Below are positions 6,766 to 7,378 of a DNA stretch of 7,378 nucleotides, one piece after another. How positions within the stretch are numbered: position 1 is the first letter of the stretch; each line of letters begins with the position of its first letter. Origin of the DNA: Pseudomonadota bacterium (GTDB lineage Bacteria; Pseudomonadota; Alphaproteobacteria; Sphingomonadales; Sphingomonadaceae); contig JAEVYW010000275.1 of the NCBI GenBank assembly GCA_023392555.1, positions 1-7,378 on the forward strand, in the 5' to 3' direction. The notes under the pieces are model-generated. The model was not told where the DNA came from. It was given only the letters and a program-made list of their open reading frames with translations, and searched no databases. A program made the position numbers and the translations under genes.

Positions 6766-7378
6766 TTACGGGCCGACGTCGTTGCCGAAGTCGGTGTCGC
6801 TGCGCACCCGCGGGGGCTGCTTAACGTAGCCGAGGCCGTAAGCGATCAGCGCGTCCCAGTCGTAGATGTCGTCGACCAGCCTGACCTGACCATTGTCGAG
6901 GAAGGCCGTGCGGTACATCAGGCGCACCGGAACTTCCTTCTTCAGCTTCACGAAGCCTTCTTCCTCAGGCTCCATCAGCTTCTCCTGGAACTGGTCGATC
7001 ACGCCGTCGTCCGACGCGAGCAGCATCGCGAAATCGAGCGCGTTGTGAACGCGGACGCAACCATGACTGCGATGCCGCTCGGGTGCGGTAAATAGCGCCT
7101 TGGCCGGTGTGTCGTGCAGGTAGATGGCCTGGTCGTTCTTCATGTCGAACTTGACCTGGCCGAGCGAGTTCTTCGGGCCAGGAAGCTGCACCATGCGGCC
7201 GTCGCGCATCTCGATGCCCTGCTCGGCAAGGTAGGCTGGGCTCTTCTTCGAAATCTCGTCCTTCACGATCGAATCCGGCACGCGCCAGTACGGATTGGCG
7301 ACCAGCTGTACGATCGGAGAGCCTAACTCCGGAGTTTTCCAGTCGGGCTTCCCGACGACCACATTACGCCGGTCGCGT
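6766..7378 (-). CDS. L,D-transpeptidase, YkuD domain, YcbB/LdtD-like (5' end outside window)
   Basis: This is the C-terminal catalytic part of a periplasmic L,D-transpeptidase, an enzyme that forms 3-3 crosslinks in peptidoglycan and escapes most beta-lactams. The frame is open to the right edge, so the N-terminus (signal peptide, scaffold and probable peptidoglycan-binding domain in this family) is not seen; the GTG at 7362 is internal. Counting from that valine, the domain opens with VVGKPDWKTPELGSPI (2-17) and NPYWRVPDSI (23-32), continues with PGPKNSLGQVKF (61-72), and has the active-site block YLHDTPAKALF (81-91) and SHGCVRV (99-105) with catalytic C102 and histidines H83 and H100. This spacing matches the E. 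coli YcbB (LdtD) type rather than the small ErfK/YbiS type. About 90 residues follow the catalytic cysteine. The stop TAA lies directly against the dnaB stop on the other strand. Confidence 0.93.
   Translation of the reverse strand, partial: RDRRNVVVGKPDWKTPELGSPIVQLVANPYWRVPDSIVKDEISKKSPAYLAEQGIEMRDGRMVQLPGPKNSLGQVKFDMKNDQAIYLHDTPAKALFTAPERHRSHGCVRVHNALDFAMLLASDDGVIDQFQEKLMEPEEEGFVKLKKEVPVRLMYRTAFLDNGQVRLVDDIYDWDALIAYGLGYVKQPPRVRSDTDFGNDVGP

Overview
The window is gene-dense, GC-rich chromosomal DNA with seven protein genes and almost no spacer. It looks like an alphaproteobacterium, most likely a sphingomonad (Sphingomonas or a close relative). This rests on the alphaproteobacterial form of dCTP deaminase (184 residues, ending in the [14 protein letters not shown] type of tail), on a DnaB with an insertion ahead of SLEMS and another near its C-terminus, and on codon use rich in G/C third bases throughout. 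The genus is inferred from protein style only. I see no tRNA, rRNA, CRISPR array, insertion sequence, prophage or change in base composition, and I take this to be ordinary core genome.

Left part, plus strand: the 3' three-quarters of rnr (RNase R, cut by the window edge), a membrane-anchored diheme cytochrome c, and a small NAD(P)H-dependent FMN/quinone reductase of the ChrR/YieF type. The gaps are 37 and 61 bases, so the three could share a transcript, although their functions (RNA decay, electron transfer, flavin reduction) do not form one pathway.

Middle part, minus strand: dcd (dCTP deaminase) followed by kynU (kynureninase). The dcd stop and the kynU start overlap in GTGA, which argues for one transcript and coupled translation. 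kynU then runs tail to tail into the reductase gene, and the two stop codons overlap inside a CTAG.

Right part: dnaB (replicative helicase) is transcribed rightward, divergently from dcd, across a 194-base intergenic region, the only real spacer in the window. That spacer carries an 8-bp inverted repeat whose arms resemble DnaA boxes. dnaB ends directly against the stop of a leftward L,D-transpeptidase gene (cell-wall 3-3 crosslinking), whose 5' part lies beyond the window.

The genes do not add up to a novel multi-gene system that I can defend. The most notable points are the dcd/dnaB shared control region with possible DnaA sites (dNTP supply facing the replication helicase), the tight coupling of a tryptophan-catabolic enzyme to dCTP deaminase, and two convergent gene pairs that leave no room for terminators between them.
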